DNA of 64,000 nucleotides from JAZKDW01 sp040387375. Lineage in GTDB: Bacteria; Pseudomonadota; Gammaproteobacteria; Burkholderiales; Burkholderiaceae_D. The stretch is from the NCBI GenBank assembly GCA_040387375.1, contig JAZKDW010000004.1, forward strand, positions 62,001 to 126,000. The letters are read 5' to 3'. The notes under the pieces are model-generated. The model was not told where the DNA came from and made no database searches. It saw only the letters and a list, made by a program, of their open reading frames with translations. The position numbers and the translations under genes were made by a program. Numbering within the stretch: the stretch's first letter is position 1; each line of letters begins with the position of its first letter. This document shows, one piece after another, positions 7,931 through 17,286 of the stretch.

Positions 7931-10486
7931 TTAGTTACCTTCCAGGAAGCTCTTCAGTTTATCGGACCGCGACGGATGACGCAACTTGCGTAACGCTTTT
8001 GCTTCTATCTGACGTATCCTTTCGCGTGTTACATCGAACTGTTTGCCGACTTCTTCCAGCGTATGGTCGGTTGACATTTCGATGCCGAAACGCATGCGCA
8101 AGACTTTTGCTTCGCGCGGTGTCAGCGAATCCAGCACATCCTTCACCACACCACGCATCGATGCATGCAGTGCCGCATCGGCAGGCGCCAGCGTATTGTT
8201 ATCTTCAATGAAGTCACCCAGATGCGAATCGTCGTCGTCACCGATCGGTGTTTCCATCGAAATCGGTTCCTTGGCGATCTTCATGATCTTGCGGATCTTG
8301 TCTTCGGGCATTTCCATCTTGATTGCCAGCGTCGCAGGATCGGGCTCGGCGCCAGTCTCCTGCAAGATTTGCCGCGAGATGCGGTTCATCTTGTTGATGG
8401 TTTCAATCATGTGCACCGGAATACGAATGGTGCGCGCCTGGTCAGCGATCGAGCGGGTAATTGCCTGCCTGATCCACCATGTCGCATACGTCGAAAATTT
8501 ATATCCGCGACGGTATTCGAATTTATCCACTGCCTTCATCAAGCCGATGTTGCCTTCCTGGATCAGATCAAGAAACTGCAAACCGCGGTTCGTATATTTT
8601 TTTGCAATCGAAATTACCAGCCGCAAGTTCGCTTCGGTCATTTCGCGCTTGGCCTTGCGGGCCTTCATCTCGCCGGCCGCCATCTTTTTATTGATGTTGC
8701 GCAGATCAGGCAAAGGCAACACGACGCGCGCCTGCAGATCGATCAGCTTTTGCTGCAGCTCCTTGATGGTCGGCACGTTACGGCCAAGGATGGTGCTGTA
8801 AGCATGATTGGCTTCCACTTCGCCGTCGACCCAGTCAAGATTGGTTTCATTGCCAGGGAAGACCTTGATGAAATGGCTGCGCGGCATGCCGCACTTGTTG
8901 ACCGCAACATCCAGAATCTGCTTTTCGATATGACGCACTTCATCAACCTGGCCGCGCAAGGTATCGCACAACTTCTCAACTACTTTCGCGGTGAAGCGGA
9001 TGCTCAGCAATTCATTTGAAATTGCTTCCTGCGCCTTGACGTAGGATTTGGAGTTGTAACCTTCTTTCTCGAACGCCTTGCGCATCTTGTCGAACTGCGC
9101 CGAAATCGTCGAGAATTTCGCCAGCGATTCACGCTTCAGCTGCTCCAGCTGCTCAGCGGAGAAACCGGCGGCGCCGGACGCATTGCTTTCGTCCTCTTCT
9201 TCCTCTTCGCTTTCTTCTTCGTCTTCTTCGTCCTCTGCAACAGGCGCGGCGGCGATCGCAATCACCGGTTCGGATGCATTCATGTCCACCAGGCCATCGA
9301 CGATTTCATCGATCTTGCTGTCATCTTTCGTAATGCGATCCGCGGCGGCGAGGATTTCAGCGATGGTGGTAGGACAGGCGGAGATTGCCTGGATCATGTC
9401 CTTGAGGCCGTCTTCGATACGCTTGGCGATTTCGATTTCACCTTCACGGGTCAGCAGTTCGACCGAGCCCATTTCGCGCATGTACATGCGCACAGGATCG
9501 GTAGTACGGCCAAAATCGGAATCAACGGTGGACAGTGCTGCTTCGGCAGCCGCTTCGGCATCGTCATCGCTGGCGACGGTAGCCACGTTGTCGGACAACA
9601 GCAATGTTTCGGCATCGGGCGCATGTTCGTAGACTGCGATCCCCATGTCGTTGAATGTACCGATGATGCCTTCGATGGCTTCCGGATCGACAATGTTTTC
9701 AGGCAGGTGATCGTTGATTTCCGAATAGGTCAGGAAGCCGCGCTCCTTGCCGAGCTTGATCAGCGTTTTCAGCTTCTGGCGGCGGCGTTCGAGCTCTTCC
9801 TCGGACGCTTCGGTATCGGATGAAAAGGCGTCTTTCAACAAGGCCTTTTCTTTTGCCTTGCGGTCTTTCGCCTTGGCTTTATCAACCGCCTTCAGTTCAG
9901 CACGCTCCACGGCATTGAGCGCTGCGACCTCGTCGTTCTCAGGCTGAAATTCTTTCGGCTTGCGGCCACGGCGGCCTGGCACCTTCACCGAAGGCAGGAT
10001 ATAACCGGACGTATCAATCGCCGCCAGTGTCGCCGCATCCGTTGTCTGACTCACACCAGAGCCAAGCATCACGGTAACGTCGGGTTTGACCTCTGGCTGA
10101 GGCGCGGTTTTCGTTGATTTGCTATACGCTTTGGGGTCTGGTTTCTTGTTTGTCACAGATGCTTTCAATTGCGCAGAGACCGGCTTTGCAGCGGTTTTAG
10201 ATAAGGATTTTTCCGTGGCCCTGGTAGCCGCTTTGGTGCTTGTGCCGGAGACTGCCTTGCTGGCTGGTCCGGACTCTACCTTGGCAATCAATTTCGTCGA
10301 CGTTTTACCGGCTGATTGTGCGGCGGTTGCGACTGAAGTAACCCGTGCTTTGCCTGCCGGCTTGTCAGCAATCTTCACGACAGGTTTGGCTGCCGTCTTC
10401 GATAACGCTGATTTGGCCGGGGCCAATTTCGCATTTTTCACCGGTGACTTCTGGTTTTTCGCGGGTTTCTTCATTGCGTTCGCCAT
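7931..10486 (-). CDS. rpoD: RNA polymerase primary sigma factor RpoD (sigma-70)
   Basis: The housekeeping sigma factor, which directs RNA polymerase to most promoters. From the start at 10486 it has 851 residues, far longer than the 613 of E. coli. About 230 residues of Lys/Ala/Thr-rich low-complexity sequence precede region 1.1 (RGFLTYSEINDHLPENIVD). A very acidic stretch (EDEEDEEESEEEEEDE) lies in the non-conserved region. Region 2 contains YATWWIRQAITRSIADQ and region 4.2 EEVGKQFDVTRERIRQIEAK. The frame is open 57 codons further upstream but that part overlaps the likely promoter leader; an ATG four codons inside is also possible. It follows dnaG after 228 bases and probably has its own promoter as well. 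Confidence 0.98.
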   Translation of the reverse strand: MANAMKKPAKNQKSPVKNAKLAPAKSALSKTAAKPVVKIADKPAGKARVTSVATAAQSAGKTSTKLIAKVESGPASKAVSGTSTKAATRATEKSLSKTAAKPVSAQLKASVTNKKPDPKAYSKSTKTAPQPEVKPDVTVMLGSGVSQTTDAATLAAIDTSGYILPSVKVPGRRGRKPKEFQPENDEVAALNAVERAELKAVDKAKAKDRKAKEKALLKDAFSSDTEASEEELERRRQKLKTLIKLGKERGFLTYSEINDHLPENIVDPEAIEGIIGTFNDMGIAVYEHAPDAETLLLSDNVATVASDDDAEAAAEAALSTVDSDFGRTTDPVRMYMREMGSVELLTREGEIEIAKRIEDGLKDMIQAISACPTTIAEILAAADRITKDDSKIDEIVDGLVDMNASEPVIAIAAAPVAEDEEDEEESEEEEEDESNASGAAGFSAEQLEQLKRESLAKFSTISAQFDKMRKAFEKEGYNSKSYVKAQEAISNELLSIRFTAKVVEKLCDTLRGQVDEVRHIEKQILDVAVNKCGMPRSHFIKVFPGNETNLDWVDGEVEANHAYSTILGRNVPTIKELQQKLIDLQARVVLPLPDLRNINKKMAAGEMKARKAKREMTEANLRLVISIAKKYTNRGLQFLDLIQEGNIGLMKAVDKFEYRRGYKFSTYATWWIRQAITRSIADQARTIRIPVHMIETINKMNRISRQILQETGAEPDPATLAIKMEMPEDKIRKIMKIAKEPISMETPIGDDDDSHLGDFIEDNNTLAPADAALHASMRGVVKDVLDSLTPREAKVLRMRFGIEMSTDHTLEEVGKQFDVTRERIRQIEAKALRKLRHPSRSDKLKSFLEGN

Positions 10487-10666
10487 GGAATCAACTACCA
10501 AATGAGTTGCTCTTGTTGCACGGGAAAAGCTGCAATTGCAGTACCAATTGATGGGCTTTTCACTGACGTGGTGCTCAATACTGCAATATTTCTGGAATTT
10601 TCCTGTTCGCTTGATGAATGAAATCGCAGCAGGAATTACTCTAAGACCTTGAATCAAAAGCTTTTA

Positions 10667-10675
10667 ATTATAACA
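10667..10675 (-). promoter_or_regulatory. Possible extended -10 promoter for rpoD
   Basis: Minus-strand TGTTATAAT, an extended -10 (TGN plus TATAAT), lies in the dnaG-rpoD gap about 180 bases before the rpoD start. A TTGACT occurs further upstream but with a 21-base spacer, so the extended -10 would carry the promoter. Internal promoters ahead of rpoD are well known in this operon. Confidence 0.45.
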
Positions 10676-10714
10676 TGCGGAATGATTTTCTCTAGTCAAA
10701 CACAGTGCAAACGG

Positions 10715-12511
10715 CTAGCGCTGTGCGATTTCAGCCTCAGCTTGCAATCTCAATTGTTCCTGTTGCAATGTTAACTCCCGGTACCGCATCTTGGCCTCTT
10801 CGGTTGCCAGCCCAGACGCCGCCAACTCATCTTTTTCTGCTTTTAGAATCTTCATTTTAGTCTGCCGCAGTGCGCCGGCAAGCTCTACCCTCGCGACGTC
10901 GATGTCTGATTCAGAATCGGCCGCAATTTCTGCAATCAGCGCATCGAAATCCGACCCGCTCGTACGCAGATGCTCGGCCAATACCGCAAAACTTGCGTAT
11001 TGCCCCATCGCCTGACTTGCCGCAATCAACTGCGCCAGCATTGCGCCGCCATCCGGCGCAAAATGGGTTACAGCCGCCAATGACGCTTCGTCCATCCCCG
11101 CGGCCAGGGCCGGATGCGCCACCAGCAGGCGCATGATTTGCCGCTCGAGATCCACCGGCGGCGTTCGTTTGGAACGTGCCGGCGCCGGGCGTGCGCGCAC
11201 CACCGGATTGACCAACTCAAACAGCGTCTCGATTTCCATCGGCGTAGTCCGGGTCAATTGCGCCAGACTGCGTACGATTTGCAGGCGCAATGACGATGCC
11301 GGCATCGCCTGCAACATGGGTTTGGCATCAAACTGCGCCCGCGCCCTGCCTTCTGCCGTGTTCAGATCATTTCCAGCACTCACTTCATTCAACAAAAACT
11401 GAGACAGCGGCATGGCATCGCTTACCTGCTTCTCGAATGCCTCCGCACCCAATTCACGTATATAACTATCCGGATCATGTTCTGCCGGCAGGAACAGGAA
11501 CTTCAATGTCTTGTTATCCGACGCATGCGACAGACAGGCATCCAATGCGCGCCGTGCCGCACGGCGTCCGGCACCGTCGCCATCAAAACTGAAGATGACA
11601 TGGTCGGTTTGCCGCACCAGCTTTTGCACATGGGTTGGTGTACATGCTGTCCCTAAAGTCGCAACCGCCTGCGGAAAACCATGCTGCGCCAGGGCGACAA
11701 CATCCATATACCCTTCCGTCACAAGCACATATCCGGCTTCCCGAATTGCCTGGCGGGCCTCGAACAATCCGTAAAGCTCGCTTCCTTTTTGAAATAAGGG
11801 CGTCTCGGGAGAATTCAAGTATTTCGGCTCACCACCATCCATGACCCGGCCGCCAAAGCCGATGACCTGCCCTTTCGTATTTCGGATCGGAAACATGATT
11901 CGATCACGAAAACGATCATAACGCTTTCGATTGGCGCCGTCTTCATCGTGCTTGTCGATTACCAGCCCGGCCTCGACCAACGCGCTCGCTTCATAATCCG
12001 GGAATACCGCACGCAAGGCATCCCAGCCGCCCGGCGCATAACCCATGCCGAATTTTGCGGCGATTTCGCCGGTCAGGCCACGGCTTTTGAGGTAGGCAAC
12101 CGCGGGTTGGGCAATGCGTAGCTGCTGCCGGTAAAAGTCGCATGCCTGCGTCATCGCATCGGACAGCGCCATGCTTTTCGCCTGCACTTCGGCACGTTGC
12201 GCGGGCGGCAGCCCGCCTTCATTTTCAGGGACGACCATGCCGACATTTTGCGCAAGGTCCTTGACTGCCTCGACAAAACCGAGTCCGGAATATTCGATCA
12301 GAAACCCGATCGAGGTGCCATGTGCGCCGCAGCCGAAGCAGTGATAAAACTGCTTGGTCGGACTGACGGTAAAACTGGGGGATTTTTCATTATGGAAGGG
12401 GCACAAACCCATGAAATTTGCGCCACCCTTTTTCAATTGCACGTAGCGCCCCACCACGTCGACAATATCGACGCGGTTGAGTAAATCCTGAATGAAGGAT
12501 TGTGGAATCAC
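10715..12511 (-). CDS. dnaG: DNA primase DnaG
   Basis: Synthesises RNA primers at the replication fork together with DnaB. 598 residues, the normal length. The N-terminal CHC2 zinc site is visible as CPFHNEKSPSF then YHCFGCG (C37, H40, C58, C61). The TOPRIM catalytic core has the VLVTEGYMDVVALA motif with its conserved Glu, and FDGDGAGRRAA carries the DxD metal site. The C-terminal 150 residues are the helicase-binding region. It sits between yqeY and rpoD in the classic rpsU-dnaG-rpoD macromolecular-synthesis arrangement. Confidence 0.98.
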   Translation of the reverse strand: MIPQSFIQDLLNRVDIVDVVGRYVQLKKGGANFMGLCPFHNEKSPSFTVSPTKQFYHCFGCGAHGTSIGFLIEYSGLGFVEAVKDLAQNVGMVVPENEGGLPPAQRAEVQAKSMALSDAMTQACDFYRQQLRIAQPAVAYLKSRGLTGEIAAKFGMGYAPGGWDALRAVFPDYEASALVEAGLVIDKHDEDGANRKRYDRFRDRIMFPIRNTKGQVIGFGGRVMDGGEPKYLNSPETPLFQKGSELYGLFEARQAIREAGYVLVTEGYMDVVALAQHGFPQAVATLGTACTPTHVQKLVRQTDHVIFSFDGDGAGRRAARRALDACLSHASDNKTLKFLFLPAEHDPDSYIRELGAEAFEKQVSDAMPLSQFLLNEVSAGNDLNTAEGRARAQFDAKPMLQAMPASSLRLQIVRSLAQLTRTTPMEIETLFELVNPVVRARPAPARSKRTPPVDLERQIMRLLVAHPALAAGMDEASLAAVTHFAPDGGAMLAQLIAASQAMGQYASFAVLAEHLRTSGSDFDALIAEIAADSESDIDVARVELAGALRQTKMKILKAEKDELAASGLATEEAKMRYRELTLQQEQLRLQAEAEIAQR

Positions 12512-12541
12512 GCTAGTCCAGGGTGCCTGTATGAGGCTTTG

Positions 12542-12991
12542 TTACGGCCTGGACAGCGCCGCTTTCACCAGGGCCGACACCGCCGTCATGTCGGCGCGGC
12601 CTGCCAGGCGCGGCTTCAATACAGCCATGACCTTGCCCATGTCTTGCGGCCCGGCGGCGCCGGTCGAGGCCACTGCGGCGGAAACTTCCGCTTTCAGGTC
12701 GGCGTCGGACATCGCAGCCGGCATATAGGCGGACAGGATGCTTAGCTCGGCCTTTTCGATATCGACCAGATCCTGGCGGCCGCCCGCTTCAAATTGCGCA
12801 ATGGAATCCTTGCGCTGCTTGATCATTTTTTCAATGATGGCAAGCACCTGGGTATCGCTCAGCTCGATGCGTTCATCGACTTCTTTTTGTTTGATTGCTG
12901 CAGTCATCAGGCGGATCGTTCCCAGCCTGGCTGTCTCTTTGGCGCGCATCGCGGCCTTCATGTCCTCGGTGATTTGTTCTTTAAGGCTCAT
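12542..12991 (-). CDS. yqeY: GatB/YqeY domain protein
   Basis: 149 residues of the GatB/YqeY family, a free-standing version of the tRNA-binding tail of the GatB amidotransferase subunit. Family signatures MSLKEQITEDMKAAMRAKE at the start and the C-terminal GKVMAVLKPRLAGRADM are clear. The start at 12991 has a GGAG ribosome site; an upstream in-frame start would add 15 residues that do not look conserved. It lies between rpsU and dnaG, as in many beta- and gammaproteobacteria. Its exact role is not well defined. Confidence 0.93.
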   Translation of the reverse strand: MSLKEQITEDMKAAMRAKETARLGTIRLMTAAIKQKEVDERIELSDTQVLAIIEKMIKQRKDSIAQFEAGGRQDLVDIEKAELSILSAYMPAAMSDADLKAEVSAAVASTGAAGPQDMGKVMAVLKPRLAGRADMTAVSALVKAALSRP

Positions 12992-13057
12992 GTTTGTCTC
13001 CGGGATAGGTAAAAATCGTCCAGCAGGGTTGCTCAAAAAATTTGCTCATTAAACGCC

Positions 13058-13091
13058 AAAACCCGCCACGGGAACTTACCGGAGCGGGTTT
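13058..13091 (-). terminator. Rho-independent terminator or attenuator after rpsU
   Basis: On the minus strand an AAACCCGC / GCGGGTTT hairpin followed by a short T-rich stretch lies between rpsU and yqeY. A second small dyad (GCCGCAC / GTGCGGC, 13105-13123) sits just before it. It likely ends or attenuates the abundant rpsU transcript, letting less message run into yqeY-dnaG-rpoD. Confidence 0.65.
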
Positions 13092-13128
13092 GCAATTCAA
13101 CCTGGCCGCACACTGCGTGCGGCTAAAA

Positions 13129-13341
13129 TCAGAACAGCTTTTTCGGCAGTTGCTGGCTGCGAATGCGCTTGTAATGGCGCTTTACGGCAGCAGCGAGCTT
13201 GCGCTTGCGCTCAGCTGTCGGCTTCTCGTAAAACTCGCGCGCACGCAACTCGGTCAACAGACCGGTTTTTTCAATAGTGCGCTTGAAGCGACGCATCGCA
13301 ACTTCGAACGGCTCGTTTTCTTTAAGGCGAATTGTGGTCAT
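13129..13341 (-). CDS. rpsU: 30S ribosomal protein S21
   Basis: 70 residues, the exact usual size. Lys/Arg-rich, with the family-typical ENEPFEVAMRRFKRTIEKTG and REFYEKPTAERKRK segments. S21 helps the small subunit bind mRNA at initiation. It heads the rpsU-yqeY-dnaG-rpoD series and is followed by a hairpin that probably separates its high expression from that of the downstream genes. Confidence 0.98.
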   Translation of the reverse strand: MTTIRLKENEPFEVAMRRFKRTIEKTGLLTELRAREFYEKPTAERKRKLAAAVKRHYKRIRSQQLPKKLF

Positions 13342-13461
13342 GTAAACTTAAACCAAGGTTTGATATAGGAAGACGAAAATTATAGCAGGCTTGTTCGGCG
13401 AATGGAAGCAACATCTGGAGCAACTCTGGTGGACGAGGCAGAACATCCGATAAATGCCGTG

Positions 13462-14664
13462 TCAAACAGACAATCCGGCTGCCATGCCAGAGGCCCAGGC
13501 CCACTGGAAATTATAGCCGCCCAGCCAGCCGGTCACATCGACTGCCTCGCCTATGAAATGCAGGCCCGGCATGCCATTTACCGCCATGGTCTGCTGGGAC
13601 AGTGCTCGTGTATCGATACCGCCGCGCGTCACTTCGGCCTTGCGATAACCTTCCGATCCGTTTGCCATGATGGTCCAGCGATTGATCGACTCGCCCAGGC
13701 GGCGCAATTGCTTGTCGGGCATATCTGCCACCCGCGCATCCGCCTGGAAACCGTGCGCAATCAGCAAACCTTCCGCCAGGCGGGCGGGCAGCCATTGGGA
13801 CAAATGATTGCCAAGATTTTTCTTGATCGTGCCTTTTCCGCTGACCAGGCTCTCTGCGACATCGATTTCCGGCAGCAGATTCACGGCAAGAGCGGAGCCG
13901 GGTTGCCAGAAACTGGAAATTTGCAGTACTGCCGGCCCTGATAAACCGCGATGTGTAAAAAGCAGGTCTTCGCGAAAATGCCCGCGTGTCTTCTTTTCTC
14001 CGGTCTCGATTTCCACCGGGAGCGAAATGCCTGCCAAGGGCGCAAACGGCTGCCAGGCGGCGGCATCGAAGGTCAGCGGCACCAGCGCCGGCGCCGGTTC
14101 GATCATCTTGATGCCGAACTGGCGGGCAATACGATAGGCGAAGTCGGTTGCACCGATTTTCGGAATCGACAGGCCGCCGGTGGCGATCACCAGCTTGCTG
14201 GCGATGACGCTGCCGGCATCGGTGTCGATGCGGAAGGCATCGCCCGTGTTGCCCACTGTGGCGACCGCACACGGCCTGCGCCATGTCACATTGCCCGCTT
14301 CACATTCCGCCTTGAGCATATCGATGATGTCTTCGGCCGAGCGATCGCAGAATAGCTGCCCCTTGTGTTTTTCGTGGTACGCGATGCGGTGGCGTTTGAT
14401 CAGCCCCAGAAAATCCTGCGGTGTATAGCGCGACAACGCGCTTTTGCAGAAATGGGAGTTTTGCGACAGGAAATTTTGCGGGCCAGTGTCGATATTCGTG
14501 AAGTTGCAACGGCCGCCGCCGGAGATACGAATTTTTTCCGCGAGCCTGGCGGCGTGGTCGATCAGTATGACCTTCCTGCCGCGTTGCCCGGCAACGGCGG
14601 CACACATCATGCCGGCGGCGCCGGCGCCGATGACGGCGACGTCATATTGATTTTGATTTGTCAT
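13462..14664 (-). CDS. NAD(P)/FAD-dependent oxidoreductase, BaiN/YhiN (HI0933) family
   Basis: 400 residues with the FAD-binding VAVIGAGAAGMMCA at the N-terminus, the family motif RISGGGRCNFTN, and a C-terminal GLHFIGEAVDVTGWLGGYNFQWAWASG element typical of HI0933-like flavoproteins. Members are cytoplasmic flavoproteins of poorly known function; one gut homologue (BaiN) has been linked to bile-acid metabolism, but this chromosomal copy among housekeeping genes is more likely a general family member. The start codon abuts a hairpin (14665-14701), with no clear Shine-Dalgarno sequence. Confidence 0.93.
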   Translation of the reverse strand: MTNQNQYDVAVIGAGAAGMMCAAVAGQRGRKVILIDHAARLAEKIRISGGGRCNFTNIDTGPQNFLSQNSHFCKSALSRYTPQDFLGLIKRHRIAYHEKHKGQLFCDRSAEDIIDMLKAECEAGNVTWRRPCAVATVGNTGDAFRIDTDAGSVIASKLVIATGGLSIPKIGATDFAYRIARQFGIKMIEPAPALVPLTFDAAAWQPFAPLAGISLPVEIETGEKKTRGHFREDLLFTHRGLSGPAVLQISSFWQPGSALAVNLLPEIDVAESLVSGKGTIKKNLGNHLSQWLPARLAEGLLIAHGFQADARVADMPDKQLRRLGESINRWTIMANGSEGYRKAEVTRGGIDTRALSQQTMAVNGMPGLHFIGEAVDVTGWLGGYNFQWAWASGMAAGLSV

Positions 14665-14701
14665 GGCTTATCCGGATTGCGGATTGCGGATTGAATAAGC
14701 C
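14665..14701. repeat. Hairpin with GGATTGC tandem repeat abutting the start codon at 14664
   Basis: GGCTTAT (14665-14671) pairs with ATAAGCC (14695-14701). The loop holds almost three copies of the heptamer GGATTGC. On the minus strand the hairpin ends directly at the ATG of the flavoprotein gene, so it would cover the ribosome-binding region. It may be a translational control element or simply a replication-slippage repeat. Confidence 0.55.
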
Positions 14702-14740
14702 GTGATTGTAAACGAGGGGATGGCAGAGGAAGGCGACCAG

Positions 14741-14926
14741 TTACGAGGTCCTGCCCTCATCATCGAGGTCTTCCGGCGGCGTGGCCCCGGGAATCACATA
14801 TTTTTCCTCGGCCCATGCGCCCAGGTCAATCTGTTTGCACCGCAAGGAACAGAACGGACGGTATTTGTTTTCTTCCGTCCATTCGACTTTTTTACTGCAG
14901 GTAGGGCAATCGACAACGGCGACCAT
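14741..14926 (-). CDS. yacG: DNA gyrase inhibitor YacG
   Basis: 61 residues with a four-cysteine zinc site: CPTC near the start and CSLRC about 17 residues later, followed by DLGAWAEEKYVIPG, the family signature. E. coli YacG binds GyrB and blocks DNA binding by gyrase. It follows zapD closely (15 bases) in the pilD-coaE-zapD-yacG series, the usual position. Confidence 0.95.
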   Translation of the reverse strand: MVAVVDCPTCSKKVEWTEENKYRPFCSLRCKQIDLGAWAEEKYVIPGATPPEDLDDEGRTS

Positions 14927-14941
14927 AAACTTGTCAATACT

Positions 14942-15697
14942 TTAAAAATTACACAGTGTTAGTTCGAACGGGACATCACCCTCGAAAGGCCTGGGTTTCA
15001 TGTCCCCGCCCTGGGAGGTGAAGCGCACCCAAAGCATGTACTTGTTGGCGGAAATCTCAGGTATCGCGCCAAGGGATTCATCGATACTCAAGCGCAGCAT
15101 CTGATACACCTTGCCCTGCAACATTTGCTGATAGCCGCCTGCATTGGCAACGATTTTAGCGGGCCGCCCAGACTCGCGCAACAGCTGCAGGATGAGGCTG
15201 ATTGCATTGAACAAGGGCTCCAGCGGCGCAAACCAGTTTGAGATGTCCGCCAGGCGCTGTTCCGCTGGGCGGTGCTGCCATGCATAGTAAGAAGGCAAGT
15301 CGAACTCACACGCGCCGCCTGGAATAATCGTGCGGCCGCGGATGCTCATCAGCCATTCGTTATCGCGCACGTGCTGGCCTGTCTTGCCCTGGGCTGCCAT
15401 CAATGCCGCACTGATCTGGTCGACCTCAGCCAATATGGCGTCAAGCCGCTCCGCTTCAACGTTGGGATTCGACTTGAAACCGAGCAGGGTTTGTTTTTGC
15501 CGCTCCAGTTCCTGCAGGAGGTCTGACTTGAGGTCGGCGCGACCGGCCACTTCCAGCATCTCGAATATTGTCGACAAGGCTACATGATGCTGTAACGGGT
15601 GCGCCTGCTGCACGAAGAATATGAATTTTTCGTAAAGGTCTTCCAACCGCAACAACGTTCGAATACGCTCGTTGAATGGGTACTCGTAGACAATCAA
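14942..15697 (-). CDS. zapD: Cell division protein ZapD
   Basis: 251 residues of the ZapD (DUF1342) family, starting MIVYEYPFNERIRTLLRLED, the standard N-terminus. ZapD crosslinks FtsZ filaments and helps the Z-ring form. It lies between coaE (65 bases upstream) and yacG (15 bases downstream) on the minus strand, as in other beta- and gammaproteobacteria. Confidence 0.95.
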   Translation of the reverse strand: MIVYEYPFNERIRTLLRLEDLYEKFIFFVQQAHPLQHHVALSTIFEMLEVAGRADLKSDLLQELERQKQTLLGFKSNPNVEAERLDAILAEVDQISAALMAAQGKTGQHVRDNEWLMSIRGRTIIPGGACEFDLPSYYAWQHRPAEQRLADISNWFAPLEPLFNAISLILQLLRESGRPAKIVANAGGYQQMLQGKVYQMLRLSIDESLGAIPEISANKYMLWVRFTSQGGDMKPRPFEGDVPFELTLCNF

Positions 15698-15762
15698 GGT
15701 GGCATCCCTTTAAAAGTTAAGCCGAAAAATATGTACATGATTCTGAACGATGCTGGACAAAA

Positions 15763-16413
15763 TTACAAATCTTCGGGACATTTTGTTTTCTGCTGTGCCG
15801 CCAGCGACAGGTAGAGCCCGTGCAGACGGTCAACTTCCGGCACCAGGCTTGCCACGTCTCCATCATTGACAATCACGTCATCCGCCGCCGCCAGCCGCGC
15901 CGCTCTGGTTGCCTGGGTAGCCATGATCGCGCGCACTTTCGCCTCATCAAAACCATTACGCCGCATCACGCGTGCAATCTGGAGCGACTCGGGACAGTCG
16001 ACCACCAGGATGCGCGAAAACCGCTCTTTCCAGGCGCCCGACTCAACCAGCAGCGGAATCACGTAGATCAGATAGGCGCCCTTTGCCTGTGCCGCGGCGC
16101 GCTCGGTTTCACTGCGTATCAGCGGATGCAGGATGGATTCCAGACGCCTCCTGGCAACAGGATCGGCAAACACGTTCTCGCGCATTTTTGCGCGGTCCAT
16201 GGCGCCGTCAGAGGTCAGATAGTCATCGCCGAACGCTGCGCGGATGGCTGGTATTGCCAGTCCTGCAGCGGCAGTGATCTGATGCGCGATCACATCCGCG
16301 TCAATTAATGCCGCCCCCCGCTCGGCAAACATGTCCGCGACCATGGACTTGCCGCTGCCGATTCCTCCGGTCAATCCAATCGACCATCTGTCACGTGCAA
16401 GGTTCTTTGTCAT
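15763..16413 (-). CDS. coaE: Dephospho-CoA kinase
   Basis: 216 residues. The P-loop GLTGGIGSGKS is near residue 14, followed by DADVIAHQ, the usual substrate-site motif. CoaE phosphorylates dephospho-CoA in the last step of coenzyme A synthesis. It follows pilD by six bases and precedes zapD, a conserved order. Shorter proteins of about 200 residues are typical, so this is a normal full-length enzyme. Confidence 0.97.
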   Translation of the reverse strand: MTKNLARDRWSIGLTGGIGSGKSMVADMFAERGAALIDADVIAHQITAAAGLAIPAIRAAFGDDYLTSDGAMDRAKMRENVFADPVARRRLESILHPLIRSETERAAAQAKGAYLIYVIPLLVESGAWKERFSRILVVDCPESLQIARVMRRNGFDEAKVRAIMATQATRAARLAAADDVIVNDGDVASLVPEVDRLHGLYLSLAAQQKTKCPEDL

Positions 16414-16419
16414 GGCCGC

Positions 16420-17286
16420 TTAAAACGAATATCCGAGATAATTCTGCACGATTGGCTTGCCAAAAAGTAAAGCAATCATTCCCGCAACCGCCAGATAAGG
16501 GCCGAACGGAATCGGAATGTTCCGTCCGTGCCTTTTGAAAACGATGAGCGCGATACCGACCACTGCGCCAACCAGCGACGACAGCAAGACGATCAGGGGC
16601 AGCATGATCCAGCCCAGCCACGCGCCCAATGCCGCCAGCAGTTTGAAATCGCCATACCCCATGCCCTCCTTGCCGGTGGCCAGCTTGAATAGCCAGTACA
16701 CCGTCCACAACGCCAGGTACCCGGCGGCGGCGCCGATGACGGCATCCTGCAATGGCACAAAGGTGGCGTTCAGATTAATCAGCAGACCGCTCCATAACAA
16801 GAGCAGCGTCAAATCATCCGGCAATAACTGCGTATCGGCATCAATGAAGGTCATTGCAACCAGCAAATAGGTAAACAGCAGAGCCGCCAGGCCGGCCGCC
16901 CCGCTCCCCATGCACCAGACCAGCACTGCGGACAATACGCCCGTCAACAGCTCCACGATCGGATAGCGGATGGAAATCGGCGCCTTGCACTCGGCGCATT
17001 TGCCGCGCAAGAAAAGGTAGCTGATGACCGGAATATTTTCCAGCGCCGTGATTTGATGGCCGCAATGCGGGCAGGCCGAACGCGGCACCGTCAGGTTGTA
17101 ACGATCCTCATGCGGCAAGGGCTTGCCGCTTTCCTGGGCAACGTAATTGTCCGATTCACGCTGCATCATGCGCGGCAGGCGATGAATCACGACGTTCAGG
17201 AAACTGCCGATCAGCAGACCAAACAATCCGGCGACCGCGGTCGGCAGCACACTGCCGGGCGGCGCGAACAAGAGGGTTTCCAGCAT
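16420..17286 (-). CDS. pilD: Prepilin peptidase PilD (type IV leader peptidase)
   Basis: 288 residues. An inner-membrane aspartic protease that cuts and N-methylates type IV prepilins. The N-terminal cytoplasmic loop has paired cysteines, CPHC and CAEC, a zinc-like site in PilD. The two catalytic aspartates are visible in DADTQLLPDDLTLL and in GYGDFKLLAALGAWLG. Several hydrophobic helices follow. It is normally directly downstream of pilB and pilC; here those genes are about 35 kb away, separated by catabolic genes, so pilD probably uses its own promoter in 17287-17578. Confidence 0.97.
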   Translation of the reverse strand: MLETLLFAPPGSVLPTAVAGLFGLLIGSFLNVVIHRLPRMMQRESDNYVAQESGKPLPHEDRYNLTVPRSACPHCGHQITALENIPVISYLFLRGKCAECKAPISIRYPIVELLTGVLSAVLVWCMGSGAAGLAALLFTYLLVAMTFIDADTQLLPDDLTLLLLWSGLLINLNATFVPLQDAVIGAAAGYLALWTVYWLFKLATGKEGMGYGDFKLLAALGAWLGWIMLPLIVLLSSLVGAVVGIALIVFKRHGRNIPIPFGPYLAVAGMIALLFGKPIVQNYLGYSF

